Origin: Platerodrilus igneus
Lineage: Eukaryota; Arthropoda; Insecta; Coleoptera; Lycidae
NCBI GenBank assembly: GCA_036346225.1
Contig: JARFIW010000170.1
Coordinates: 12,462,501 to 12,526,500 of the forward strand
Length of the DNA: 64,000 nucleotides
Direction of reading: 5' to 3'
A model generated the notes under the pieces. That model was not told the origin of the DNA and ran no database searches. It worked only from the letters and a program-made list of their open reading frames with translations. The stretch's first letter is position 1. Each line of letters opens with the position of its first letter. The translations under genes and the position numbers were made by a program. Below are positions 11,001 to 26,000 of the stretch, piece after piece.

Positions 11001-14000
11001 TGAGACCTCTATCGCTTTTTCCTTTTACTGCTCCTTAATGCAATAGACGAGTTTTCTGAATCAGAATGCACTGCATACAGTACTAATCCATTATAATTAC
11101 TGGCGCTGTCGCAACCATCACTTAAACAATGATCAAAATCAGGACTTTTTGAATTACTTAAAAGTTCAACATTATGATGAGAATTTCGAAGTTAACATCA
11201 TCGAGGCCAACGAGAATATTATGATGTGAGTTTTCGTTTGCTTCACAATGAACTTGAACTGTTGAGTTATCCTGTAAATCTTCTATTCTTTTTGCATGTT
11301 CTAGTGTACTGAGTGTTTCTAGAATATTTTCTTGGGTTGTCTCATAATAATTATTTTGCGGTGAGCAGTCATAGCTTGTCTCATCTAGATCATCCATAAA
11401 TATTATTGGCATATTAGCAATTTCGTTTAAATCAACATTTTTAGGCGAACTTTGGGATAATAATGCTAAATCAACAATTTTCTTGGCCCTCAACATTCTG
11501 CAAAATAATGTAAATTATAAAATCTACTAAATACAGATAAATTTATACAAATAATTCTATTAATTACAAATGGCTTGAGCAAAAGTTAATTAAATCACAA
11601 TAGGGTTCCCTAAAAATTATGAATACGTACAGGTATACAGTAATTGTAAGACGTGTTAAAACGTATCTGAATACTTTCTAAGGTAAAGCAGACAACTCCA
11701 TTCCACAGAACCAATTTATAAAATAACCTAACATGTAAATAAGCTAACTCCTCGACTAGAACGCAATGTAAATTTTAGGCAATTGACTATCTGTTATAAA
11801 CATAAACATTGTAAACACGATAAATCCAACTTACCTTACAAATACTTCTTTTAGTTTCTCTGCAACAACTGCTCTTTGTTGTATTTTATTACAAAATATT
11901 CAAGAGCCACTGTAAAACGTGAACCTTGCACATGATGACGTAAAGAAAACAGCCTCATGGGAGCATGGTATATCCATCTACTACCAAAATGTAAGGGGGC
12001 TGCGTACTAAAACTAGATCTACATTATTTGAAATTATTTCGGCTGATTACGACTGTATTATTTTTAGTGAAACCTGGTTATCTAGTGGAATATCTAATAG
12101 TGAAGTATTTCCTAATGACTACAATATTTATCGCATGGACCGTAATTACCAAGCTTTACAGTGCCAACGTGGTGGTGGTGTTTTGATTGCTACAAAGTCT
12201 AGTATTAGTTGTCTTAAACTATCGGCTGATGCAGTGGTAGTTCTGTACGAAGAAGTGTGGGTACGAATTATGCTAGACAATATTTCCTTAATTGTTGGAG
12301 TTGTGTATTTTCCACCCAAATCTCATAGTGACTTATATCAATCCTTTATCAATAAAGTAGAGATTATGAGAAGTACTTATTTGACATCCAAATTTGTCAT
12401 ATGTGGCGATTTTAATATACCTGAGCTAGAATGGTCAATGATAGATGGATGTTTACTTCCTGCTCGTCTCACATCAGTAGCATCTGAAATACTGGTTACA
12501 GGGATGCAGCTTGCTGAGCTTGAACAAGTTAACACCATTAACAACAATAAAGGCAGACGATTAGACTTGATTTTTACAGATTGTAATGTCATTAAGTTGT
12601 TTATATCCACTAATCCACTGGTTGTAGAAGATGCTTATCATCCACCTCTTGAACTTCAAATCAGCTTAAATCAAGGTGTAACTAGACACAATGAAATATC
12701 AAAGTTATATCTATTCAGGAAGGCATCATATCGTGATATTGTGAGATATTTGGAACAGGTTGACTGGACCTTTATATACGGCAATCTTGACATCAATGAA
12801 ACTATCGAGAGGTTTTACACTACAATCTTTAGTGCAATTGATTTATATGTACCAATTAAATATGTAACTCAGAATAAATTTCCAAAATGGTACTCTAAAG
12901 AGCTTACCAAACTCATTCGTTATAAGAACATGTTGCACAGTAAATTTAAAAAATCAGGGTTAAACACAGACTACAATCGTTATGCTGAAATTCGCCTAAG
13001 AACTAAAAACACAATACATTCTTGTTATACTACTTTCATTGCCAATATTGAAAGTACAATTAGTAGGACTACCAAAAGTTTTTGGTCATATATTAATACA
13101 TCAAAGAAGGAAAATGGATTTCCACAAACTATGAAATTCGAAGGTAAAATTATTAATTCACCTCAAGCCATTGCTGATAGTTTTGCCGATCATTTCAGTT
13201 CCTGCTATTCATCTTTTCAGAATCCTAGTAGTAGCTCTAATAATTTGAATATTTCATCATGAAAATATTGTGTCACCATAAGTTTTCTGGCGATGAGATA
13301 TCTCAGAAGTTGCATCTGCTAGACATCAACAAAGGTGCTGGTCCAGATGGTGTTCCTCCAGTTTTTCTTAAAAATTGCGATACAGTGTTGGCAGAACCGC
13401 TTCGTGCTGTGTTCCAAAAATCCTTTGATGCTGGTATTTTCCCGGATATATGCAAGAGATCTCTCTTGTATCCTATATTTAAAAGTGGTGACAAGTGTGA
13501 AATTTCTAATTACAGGGGTATTGCTTTGATGTCAGTGATAGCCAAGGTATTTGAAGCAATTATCGCAGACGAACTCTTCCGTACTTTTAAATATTTAATT
13601 GCTAAGCAACAACATGGTTTTTATACAGGAAGATCTACTACAACGAATTTAATGGTTTTTCAGAAATTTTTGGTAAATGCAGTTGAAGCTGGTAATCAAG
13701 TAGATGTAATCTACACCAACATGTCAAAAGCATTTGACAAGGTTGATCATGACTTATTATTGGAAAAACTATTATCATTTGGAGTCCAAGGTGTTTATTT
13801 GAGCTGGATATCATCATATTTGACAAATAGAAAACAATATGTGTACATAAATAATCAACGTTCAAAAGATGTACATGCGTCATCTGGGGTTCCTCAGGGA
13901 TCTCATCTAGGTCCGGTCTTATTTAATCTTTTCATTAATGACATTGTTGATGAATTCAAATTAACACAATGTTTGTTGTATGCTGATGACCTCAAGTTTT

Positions 14001-17000
14001 ATGCTTGTGTAAACTCTTTTGAAGATTGTCTATGCATTCAACAGGATTTAGATAATTTAGTAGCTTATTGTATGAGAAATCAGCTTGGTCTTAATGTTTC
14101 GAAATGTAAAGCTATGAGCTTCTATAGGCGTAAACATCCTCTTACACATACTTATTTCATAAATCGAGAACCATTAGAGTGTGTGGCCCACTTTAGCGAT
14201 TTAGGTGTTTTTTCGATAGACATCTGTCTTTCGTTACTCACGTGGACTATACTGTTATTAAGGCATCCAGATTATTAGGTTTTTTTAAAAAGGAATACAA
14301 AGGATATAAATCATATTCCTATCCTAAAGAGATTATACAGTGCATTAGTTTGAAGTATTTTAGAATATAACAACATTATTTGGGTACCTATGTACAAGTC
14401 TCATATTAATAGACTAGAAAGGGTTCAGGATAAATTTGTAAATTATCTGTTGTATAAACTAGATTATAGGTATGATCACTTAGACCATAGTGTAAGGCGT
14501 CAATTAGTGGGCATGCCCAGTTTAAATCAAAGACGCAATAACAGTATGGTTTATTTATTATATAAGATTATGAATAATAACATTGATTGTGAGGAACTTC
14601 TAAATTACATTGGACTACGAGTCCCATCTAAATTTACTAGACAGAAAGCTTTATTTGTTGAAGCTCCTCATAAAACTAATTATGGTTTAATGGATTGCAT
14701 TAACAGGCTGTGTAGGAATTATAATACAAGTTTTCTAAATATTGATTTATTTAATGTTCAAAATTTGAATAAGTTCAAATCAATAATTAAGGAATCAATG
14801 TAGTTTCACCCATATTGAATTAATTTTTTAATAACAATTTGTATCATTTGGAGTTTCTCTGTAGATACCATAAGCTGATAAATAAATAAATAAACATTCA
14901 ATAGAAAATGGCCAACTAAGCTGGAGTTGGCGCTAATTCCAAATTGCATAGTCTATGTACGGAGTTGGCTTGTTTTTGTGCGGCATTTTTACACTACTTT
15001 ACAACGGTTTGGGAGGGAGCTCGTTTGCTCAAATATGAGCATAGAACAAGGCATTTGATGCAATAAAAATCTCATTTTAGGTTAAAAGTGGAGTTGGCTT
15101 GTTTGCGGATTAAGCCGTCGATATATGACAATTGTTCGCATTAAAAAAAATCTATGATAAAATCAACAAGTCAATAACACCAACGATAAAATCTCATTCA
15201 AATGTGCATTGAACCATAGGTACTTAAAAATAAAAATCAACCTGCTTCAGAATTTTTATAAAAATTCGACCGTTTCTAAAAAATTAATTTGATCCATAAT
15301 TTAGATGCTCACAGTGACGTTATAAAAATTTTATTTTTGAAAGAATAATTCCATTTTTGTAAATATTTTTTAAAGGGGGATTGAAATGAAGCAGCTTTTT
15401 GGTATATGGCTGCCAAACATTTGCAAACAGTAATACTCTAATTAGACAGAAGCAATTTTCTGATTTAGCTGCCTACATCAAATATAACATTCGACGTTCG
15501 ATTTTTGTTCAACAACTGTTACTTTGAATAATACTGAATTTAATGAAAGAATTTGTCTTAAAAAGTACAGTGTACAGCATGCTGTAATATCGTATCCATA
15601 GTTATATTAAATTGGACTTCAGATCTAAAATGAAACAATTCCATACGGAACTTACGTTAATTATTATATCAGAAACATCAGTTAATATATTGACAATCTG
15701 GGCCGCTTTCCTTTCAAGTTTGTTTCTGCACCTCTTGCTTAGTTTATTAAGTCTTGGAATTTCATAGTTACTATGCATTGTACCATTCTACTTTCTATAA
15801 TTAATATTACACTCTAATTACACTATAGTGTACAGAAACATAATTCTTTCATGTTAATTGATGTACAACTTCATCTCATTCTGCAATTTGCAATAATTAA
15901 TTGCATAAATTAATTTAAGTAATAAATATTTTAAGGTATAATGGTAGATTAATTAATATCTAAAATTGACAATTATGCTTGAATATAAATAATAAAATTT
16001 ATAAATGTTTAATAGCAGCATCTGTTGGTTATGGTTCGTTATTAATAGATAGAAATGAGAGTTACACCTGAAGGAAGGTAGACTCTAGGTATGTAGGAAG
16101 TTGGGAATGTAGCATTCACAGGGGCGAATGTATGATTGACGCCAACCCAAATTTGTGAACTTAAAATGGACACATTGGTGAACTTTATTTTGTAAATCAT
16201 ACTCTATTATCATATAAGAATCAACGTTTCCATATAATAGGAAATAATTAAAAATGTTGTTAAATGCAGTTCCTGCACGTGGTTATTTTCATTCTTCATG
16301 GGAAAAATTTGTATGTCTTACTCTTTTCGCGGTTATTTGAGTATCCATTGACAATTTCAACTGCTTTCTCAATTTAAACGATTGCTTATTCATTACCCTA
16401 TAAGATTTTATTAAGATATGCAGTTACGATTTAAAAATATTTCAATCGACTCTAGTTTGACATAGCATAAAAAGTGGTATTCGATTATCGTACCATTTGT
16501 TTTAGGAAGTTTTACAATGAATTTATGTACGTATTTTATACAAGGTCATTTCTGGCTAGCTTATCGTTATTCTGTATCTAATATAAATTATTAATTGGTA
16601 TGCTGCATTTTCTATAATTTTATTCCTGAAAGTTAGGCAATTTAGCCTATGGGACTGAATATCTCCTTGAATTTGAAGTATATTCCTTGTGGCGTACTTT
16701 AGACATGTGTTGTTTTGAAGCGCTACGGCTGGTTCTATAGACAGACGTTAATCAGGTTTTCTTTTATCGAGAGTTGTTTGCTTGTGAGACTGAAACCATA
16801 AGTTGGTTGTACGATGGCTATATCTCATGAATTCCTTTTTAAAAAACAGTTTTGGTTTTGTTTGTGTAAAATTAGAAATATGCAATCTCCTTTAATAAGA
16901 TGGCAATTCTAATACTTAGAAGTAGGACCTAATACATTTTGGTTGAAGATAAACACATTTAGTTACTACTAATGTAAAGTGATCCAGCAGATGTTAACTA

Positions 17001-20000
17001 CAAAAAGTTGCTTGCCTCAAGCGTGAATTATCAGTACCTTCAAAACCACGCTTTAACAACCTAAAAAAAAACAGGAACGTCATGCCATGTTGTACAGCTT
17101 GTTGTTTCTTCTCTACAGCATTTTGATGATTTCCTTCAAGGAAAATTGGGTCTGGATTATCTTTATAAGTTTTTTTTAGGTTACCCACTGCACAACCTGA
17201 GATATTCCGGTGTAAAAATTTAACTTACTTCGCTCAAACCGTCAGAATATGCTAAGTGCAGCGGTCATAGCCAGATGTCTATTCGAAAATATGTAAATAA
17301 TAATTACATATTATAAAAATATGTACGTTTTAAGAACCCGAGAATTAATTTATGATCAAATTTATCAACCTTTATTTTTATATACTACATATGCTAATTG
17401 AAAACTATTACGATTTATAATAAACAGTAAAAAGCTTTTTTATGAGGTTCGACCTCATGGTAGGTTGTAAAATCAAAAATAGACATTATAAAACATTAAG
17501 CAAACATATACACTAAAATTAAAACTATCCTCATGTTCGATTTATAAACCTAATCGTTAATTTGTACTTCATATATAAAAATATTCCTTTGGTACTTTCA
17601 AGCGTCTGAAGATCGGCTAAGAATTATAAGCCTGAAACATGTAGCGAAACTTTTTGTACCATAATAATTTTATTTTATTTTATTAAATTGACACATGGGG
17701 AGATTTTGAGTCATTCTATTCATTTATTTCAGTAAAAAGGAATACAAATACTTAGATATAATGTTATACATCTTTGTTTTTTTGAAAAATAGTTAAGTAG
17801 ATCTGTTTTTCGTTTATTCAGGGTGGTTTGTACATTTTTGGCTTTGCTTCTTATTTTATCACTTTCTTGCAACATTATCTATACTGCTTCAATCAAACTT
17901 TCAGCAATATTTACTTTTACAATATTATTATTTTTCAAAGCTATTGCAAGCTTTTGTTGTGCTTCTTTTAGAAGTTTTATAGTGGCCTTCTTTTTTGTTT
18001 CATCATTATTTCGTAAACTTTTAAGATCCTTTTCAAGATCTTGCAATTTGTTTTTCATTTTCTTTATTCTTCAATTCTATTTCTAAAACTTTCTTATTTT
18101 TTCATTTTCTAACAACACCTTGACCTCGCGATCTTTTTTCCTCTTTTTCTCTTCCAAATACAATTCATAGGAAGCATGCACAGTTTTTGCTAATAAATAA
18201 AGTTCTGGCGTAATCTCCAAGTTTTCTGGTTTATTATTATACATGTTTTTTACAGCATCTTCTACAACTAAAATAGAATTTAAAGTTTTTCTTGCAATGA
18301 GTTTCGAATATTCGTTAATATTCTTGTGGAGAGGGAAAAATCCATGTTACACATCCGCATTTCCAAGTGAAAGTGTAAGAATGGCATTTACAACAGGGGT
18401 TAAATTTTTATACTTTGGCATTCCATTGGAGACACGCGAAAATTTGGTTGCAAAAACGATCAACTCTAATGCTATCTTCACCTTTAATAAATTCTAATTG
18501 AAGTAATCTCCATTCATCTTCTAATTCTCTAAAGTTTGAGAATTGAGGGATATTCTGAGCATTTCAGTTATTAAATAACTAGGAGTTTCCTTAATTAGTT
18601 CTGGCTTTATGCATATAAGTTTTTTAAAATGTCATTTTCAAATAAGCGAGTTTTACTCATATTGTACGTACAAGCATAGATATAATGTTTCCGTACCTTA
18701 TGAGTAAAGATTTGTATTTTGTCATTTTCTTTGATTTTTGAAGAGGTTAATTCGTTACATAACGCCGAACCCAATATTTGTTCATACTGATCCAATGGTA
18801 TTAAATTATTTACATTAAACACATTTGAGGGATTTGTCTTCCTTTACCAGTTTAATAATATTAAATTTGCAAAATCGAACCGTTAGGTAACGTAACAATT
18901 GCTTAATTTCATCATACATTAAATGAGTTAAGGGAATATTACTTTGAAAAAAGTATTAAACTTAATAAAGAGTTTTGAGCTATGCAGCACAAACAGAACT
19001 TCATGTTTTACTGTTGGTTTATTTAGTATGTTTTATAGTATTATATGTATTTGTAGCGGCCACAGTTTGCAGTCATTGGGAACATATTTGAAATATATTC
19101 AGAACCGGCTGCCCACTCTTCGATTAATCTGTCACAAGCTGGACCTAATGTTGACCACCTAGATGAACATGTTTTCTAAATTTATTTTTCTGCACTTTAG
19201 TTTTGATTTGGCATTGTTCATAATCATATATCCTTGAAGGTTTGTCTTTAAAAAAAAACCAATTTAATGCCACTATCAGGTTCACAACATTACCACCAAA
19301 TTCGTTAAGTCCCTTTAAAAATTAATTATTTATTATGTGTAGAGTACAGGTGCCGATATTAAATAAACCCAAATTTCTCTTACTGATTAGTTTACTATTT
19401 ACCAATCGAAATACTTTCCGATTAACCTTAGGTCTGTCACTTCCAAGGATTAATAAGTAGTTTATATTTAACTTGCACTCACTTAGTGCAGAATATACGT
19501 AGTTGATGATATCTTCAGTCTTCATATGGTGAACAAAAAATGTTCTTAAGTGTCTGGAACAAGTTTTATTTTTTCTTGAGATCAATACACAATTTAATCT
19601 GAAGCTCTTTTTATGATGCTTTATTTGTAGTTTTATTGTAACTTAGTGTAAAATAACCTAATTGATAATTTAGTAGACTACATAGCGAATTAAGTAGACA
19701 CCTTTAACATCTGTTGTTAACTGATTTTGAAAATATGTTGATAATGCAAAATTAACATAATATGCCAACTTACTCGGAGATAATGAAAAATATGGCAATC
19801 ATTCACAGTTTGGAAACATTATACATAAAAATTCCTTTACTCCATCTACAGATGCAAACGATTGTTTTTTATTAATAATTCTTAAAGTCCACAATAACTC
19901 TGCCTTGGTAGCTTCTTTTCTGGATGCAAAAACGGACAATGTATTATTTACTTCATGAAAACGAAGTTGTGAATCTCCAAACTAATCTTAAATTTTTCCT

Positions 20001-23000
20001 TATGTGCTGCTCCTTGAACATGCTGATTAATGGCAGATTTTCCTCTAGTAACAGAAACTTTTTTTTCACACGGGCAGCAATATATACTTTGTTTATCATG
20101 CAAGCACTTTCCCCAAATCTTAATAAAATTTATATCTGAATCCTTTTCGTTCAACCACGTTATATTAAATTTACAAGGCCCCCATAATAAATGCAGTCCT
20201 GTTTATTACGATTACTTTTAAGCACTGTTCAGGAATCAAATGAATAAATTTTAGCACATTATAATTATTATTAGAAACACAAACTTGCACCGTGCATATG
20301 AAAACGAACTGACAACTCCACCGCAAATAAAACAAACCAATGCAATGTACTCGGAGGAGAGCGTTAAATATGATTCATCAATTCCTTTCTTATAACAAAC
20401 AATTTACGTCTAACAAACAGATTCGGCTAATGCTCTTCCCGTAAATAAGCATAAAGTTTAAATAAAAACTTGGTATTGGTCTGATAGGTTCACACAGCGA
20501 TATTATTTATTTTGTATTTTGACCGACAAATGTCTCTAACAAACTGGTTCTCGGTACTAAAGTAATATGAAAAAATACAAATTATTAATGTGGCGTTTCT
20601 TATTAAAATGTAATTGAATAATAAAAGGTTCTTCTACATAACATATTAATTTTTTAATTTATTCGAACACCAATATGGTCATAAACAACCAATCAGAACA
20701 GTGAAAAATCTATTCACGATTTTTACAAAACCACTATACAACCAATAAATACATCTGTAGATACTATGCATTTTTGGAAATGCGGTTATCTTAAATGATA
20801 CGTTGAATATCGAGAATCTGAATCTCTAGGTGGCATTCATTATCGTAATTTCATCGTCAAATATGAACATTTGGCGACATACATGAGAAAATATGCAGTT
20901 TTACCTGCTATGGTAAAAATATGTACTTTTATGTAAAATAACGACCAAGTATTAGTTCTGAAAGTGACAGCTGTTATTGATTGAGTATGAATTATTAAAT
21001 AAGACCAGCACTGACTCCATAAAATTTTCTATAAAAAGTTTAGAGTTAACTATTGTTTAGGTATGACGTTAGTACCTAATAATTTTTTACAGCTGCTGGG
21101 AAATGCATCTCGGACAGTAGATAATTCTTTTTTCCTTTTATTGCTGTTGACTACTATTTAATTATCAAGAGTTACTTTTAAGAAGTGCTTATGGACGTTA
21201 TGTAAGTGTATATATTTTTATAACTATTTTTAATATAAGAGAATGTCAAATATTTAAAATTCTGTTGAACTGAAAACCGTCGACTATATTCTATTGTTTA
21301 ATGTTGTTTTATATAAATATTAGAATTGAGGTTAAAAATTAATTTGAGGTAATTAACATGTATATTAATTAGTTTTGGGGAGATTTTTGTACTAAATAAA
21401 TCCTCCGGGATATGTTGGATAAATATTGTTTTCTTTGCACGTTGGTTTTGTTTTTTCTGTAACTTGTTTTTTTTTTATTAGTTAGAGATGTGTAAATAAA
21501 ATCCTTTTTTGGGGTTTTCTTTTTCTTTTTTTGTGACCCACCCTACTCTGCGGCTCTTTAGCTAGTATGACATTCTTTGGATTCCTTTTTGTTGCAGTAT
21601 TCGGTGCGGGCTATTTTCATTGCTTATTTTACTTTTCTTTCTTGTCCGCATGGAATACCGTAACAATGTGTTGTGAAGTTACAGCGATGTGGTCATTTAC
21701 TACAATATAGCTTGGTGTTTATTACTGAATATTATCAGATGTATTTCTATATATTACACAGATCTTCAAATCTTAGCTGTTTTCTTTGAACTTTAAAGAC
21801 TTCAACATTCAACATACATAATTATGAATATTTAACATGTTTATTGTCCTGAAATTGTCATATTTCTGCTAAAGTATAGCATTACAATAATATCAGTACC
21901 TTTAGTTCTGTATGAGCTTGTGAATTAATAACTGGAATGGCATTTAACTTGAATATACTAGGTTTAATGTAAGTTTATTACTATATATTAGCAGCGATAA
22001 ACCCACCCTTTTTAGAGAAAATGGCAACTTGTCTAAACTCCACACTTGTTTAAAATTAATAATTTTTTTACACTTTCACCATACACTATTAATTTACCTA
22101 CCTCTAAATGTAAAAGTAATAGGCACGTATTGGCAAGTTCATCAAAATCTTGAGCAAGGCTTGTTAATTGCTGCAACGTTGAAGGAGAAACTGGAAGTGG
22201 TGTTTCTATCCTTGATGTACTTGTTGTTGGTAGCACTAACGAAGGATCCTGCCTAAATTCACTAGCAAGTTGAAGCATTCTTACTGAAAACCATTCCTAA
22301 AAATACGTCCTGTTACTTTACAGTCGCATTCATATAGGTTGACCTACCATACTTTCTTGAAGCTGAGCTAATTCCTTAAGCAAACTCATATCAGATAATA
22401 TTTCGGAAGCACCAACACCACCTTCCCCTAAATTACTTGCTAATATTTCCGCTTCTTTTCTATTTCTCTGCTGCACATCTTCTGGACTTTCTTCTTCAGA
22501 GGGATTATCTCTTCTAACCGTTTTTCTGCGTTCATTGCGAGCTTGAAATTCTTGCTGGCCTTTCAAATTTAACCAGTTTGGTAATGATCTAAAAATACGA
22601 TAAATGTGTGTTGTGACAGTAACTATACTCTATTTTTCTTAATATTCTTTCGTAATTAAACCACTTCCAGTTGTTAAAATCATCTTTATTTACGTTTCGA
22701 TCCATGAGCTAGGATGGTTGTCAAAATAATATTTTTACAACGATCCTGGTTCATGGATCGAAACCAATCATAGTTGTTAAAATCGTCTGTATTTACATTT
22801 TGATCCATGACCTAGGATCGTTGTCAAAATATTTCAAAACCAATCATAGTTGTTAAAATCGTCTTTATTTATGTTTCAATTCATGACCTCGGATTGTTGT
22901 CAAAATAATATTTCCCAAAGAAGATTAAGAAAATCACAAAACAAATGACAACAAACGTACAGGTAGTAACTATACTGATTGAATGTACCTGGAAAATTTT

Positions 23001-26000
23001 CCAGAATAAATCAATATTGAGACTAGAAATTTATAAACATATTTTCTGCAACTAACTGTTAATTACTAATCAAAAATTAAAACTGCGATAGATCGGTGTG
23101 AAATAAAGATGCCATTTTTATACAACCACCATTGGAAATTATTTGTTTGGCATTTGTTTTCATAGAAACAGATGCAGAAAATTGAATTTGTGTGGAAAAT
23201 TTCCTACACTGGTGGCAATGCAGAAAAGTACGCAGAATAATTCCTGAAAATTTGATGCTTATTTTAAATTAACATTTACTTGCCGATATTAAAACTAAAT
23301 ATACATGCAGACTTGGCATATTAGGAATGGAATTTAACAGATTTTGGCTTATTACTTGATCTATTAGAAATTGACTTTGAGAACTTTCAGTAGGTATATC
23401 CACCACAGTTTGGAAACAGGATGACATTGATTTTGCATTGTTATACAAGACCAATCTTCATTAACAATTAGATGGTTAAAAACTGACTCATCCTATGTAT
23501 ATATTTGTAACATTTGTTTATTTCATTAATTTAGTAGGCATACAAGAGAATTCCCTAGATCTGTCCCATCTAGGGAATTCTCTTGTATGCCTACTAAATT
23601 AATGAAATAAACAAATGTTACAAATATATACATAGGATGAGTCAGTTTTAACCATCTAATCTGTGGTTCTCAACCGCCGTTCCGGAACACTGGTGTTCCA
23701 TGAAGCTGTCCCGGTGTTCAGAAAATTTTGAATATAATATAATAAGAAACAGTAAATTTTTTATTACTATAAAATAAATACTGCATAGTTTTGTTAATTA
23801 TTTGAAATTTAGCAAAAATATTCAATATTATTCTAAATTTTCATGAACAGTCAATAATATTAACAGTGTAATTATCGAACGACGCAGTTACGTCGTTTGG
23901 AGTTACTCGGGAATACCACTAAATTTCTAGTGTACTCGATAACGCAGGGAGCGCTACGTAGTGTTGATTTCGTGCTGTTTCTCTTTCTTCGTACGTAAAT
24001 AACAAAAGCGCAATTTCGATCTGCGGTTCAGCCATAATTTAATATAAATATCTAGTTTTCGTGAGTGTGTTTTTATTGTATACATATTTTATATTGTTGG
24101 AAATTGGTAAGATGAAATGCAAGTTGTGTAGTTTTAACAGTATTCTTATCTTTTTAGTTGCTTATTTTAGCATTTATACAAGACTTTTAAATCTGAAATA
24201 TGGACAAATTTTGAAAAGAAAGACTGAAAGTGAGGTTAATGTTGGGGCGAGTACAAGCAGGTCTTCTTCAATTGAAGGAGATATGCAAGGCAACAAAATG
24301 CCGAAAATAAACGTAAAAGATATCCGAATCAGTTCGGCATTATTCGGAAGAATATCTGAAGTTTGGTTTTACATGGAGCGGTAGTCAAGATGTTCCTATT
24401 CCGAGATGTATTGTATGTGGTGAAAAATTGGCTAACAGTGCAATGGTCCCAGCTAAGTTACAGCGACACCTTTCAACAAAACATTCTTGTCTAACTCGAA
24501 AGGTAAAGATTATTTCGAAAGATTGCTGAAAAATCAAGAAGTGCAAGCAACATGCTTTCGAAGAGCGTTACAATTTCGGATAAAGCGCAAATCGCTTCTT
24601 ATAAAGTGGCAGAACTAATTGCATTGAAGCAAAAGCCGCATGATATCGCAGAATCGCTAATTTTGCCCGCATGTTTAGAAATTGTTAAGATTATGTTTGG
24701 CAATGAAGCGCAGCGAGACGTCCTAAAATTCCCGTTTGGACGATACGATAAAAAGAAGAATTATAGATATGTCAGGTTTTATAGAGAACGCAGTGACGGC
24801 GAAATTAATTACAAAAATTTTGCGCTGCAAATTGACGAATCCACTGACATAAGTGGCAAAGCCCAATTAATCGGATTTATTCGCTTTGTTGACGAACCTG
24901 AAATAATAAATCAGTTTTTATTCTGCAAGGAACTTATTGGTCACGCAACTGGAGAAGACATATTTAATTCAGTATCATCTTTTTGGAAGAATGGAAATTA
25001 TCCTGGGAAAATTGCGCAGGAATCTGTACTGATGGAGCTCCAGCCATGCGTGGCAGTATTAAGGGATTTTGTAGTCGAGTTAAAGCAATAAATTCAAATA
25101 TAGTCTTTACTCACTGCTTTCTGCACAGGAATCTTTGATTTCGAAGAGTCTACCAGCAAACTTAAAGTCTGTTTTGGAACAAGTCGTACATATGGTGAAT
25201 TATATTAAATCGAGACCATTAAAAACCCGTATGTTCAAACAACTTTGTAACACCATGGAATCCAAATATGAATGTTTGCTTTTGCACTCTGAAGTGAGGT
25301 GGCTCTCAAGAGGAAAAGTGCTAACCCGAGTTCATGAGTTGAAACAGGAATTGCTAGTTTTTTTAGACAAGAGGGTAATGATGTATACGTAAAATATTTG
25401 GAAAATGATGCATGGTGTACTAAGCTAGCATATTTAGCCGATATCTTCAGCTACTTAAATTCAGTCAATACATCTCTTCAAGGAAAAATGAAAATATTCT
25501 GACATCCACAGACAAATTGCTAGCTTTCCAGAAAAGCTTTTGCTTTGGAAAAATCGTATTGCTCAAAATCGCAAATTTGATATGTTTCCGTTATTAGCAA
25601 CAGAAAATATTGTTAACATTAACGAAATGATTTCAAATGTGGCAGAGCATTTGTCAATATTGCAAGACAAAATAACTCATTACTTTCCATCTCTTAATAT
25701 TGAAGACTTTGATTGGACGCGAAATCCATTTGGTGAATTTGATATAATGAACCAAGATTTTTCTATTCAGGAAGCAGATGAGTTTATTAATATATCAACG
25801 GATCGAACGTTACAACTAAAATTCAAAGAAGAAGGAGTGGAAAGGTTTTGGATTTCCATCGAGAATGAACATCCATTTATTGCAAAACGAGCGTTGAATA
25901 TCTTGTTGCTCTTTTCGACGTCCTATCTGTGCGAACTTGGATTTTCAACTCTAACAAATATTAAAAGCAAAAAAGAAAGACTTACCAATTTAGAAGAAGA

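Larger units (their letters stand above)
8875..15120. mobile_element. DDE DNA transposon with 32-bp TIRs and ATAT flanks (superfamily unassigned)
   Basis: The left end (8875-8906, starting cgacggcttaatccgcaaac) and right end (15089-15120, its inverse) match over 32 bp with two mismatches. Both are bordered by ATAT (8871-8874 and 15121-15124), read as a 4-bp target duplication; because ATAT is self-complementary the border could be a few bases different. Inside are a decayed minus-strand transposase (9262-11496) and a later LINE insertion (about 11903-14895). Without the LINE the element is about 3.2 kb. The 4-bp duplication is compatible with Sola-like elements, but this is not established. 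Confidence 0.75.

Noticed and set aside
10512..11003. 163-codon plus-strand open frame rich in hydrophobic residues
   Set aside because: It is the antisense shadow of the minus-strand transposase.
17823..18086. Plus-strand hydrophobic open frame
   Set aside because: Antisense of the Lys-rich coiled-coil tail of the hAT-like transposase.
23269..23454. Possible extra minus-strand exon
   Set aside because: It overlaps the palindrome arm and does not fit any gap in Sec8, whose exon phases are already complete here.
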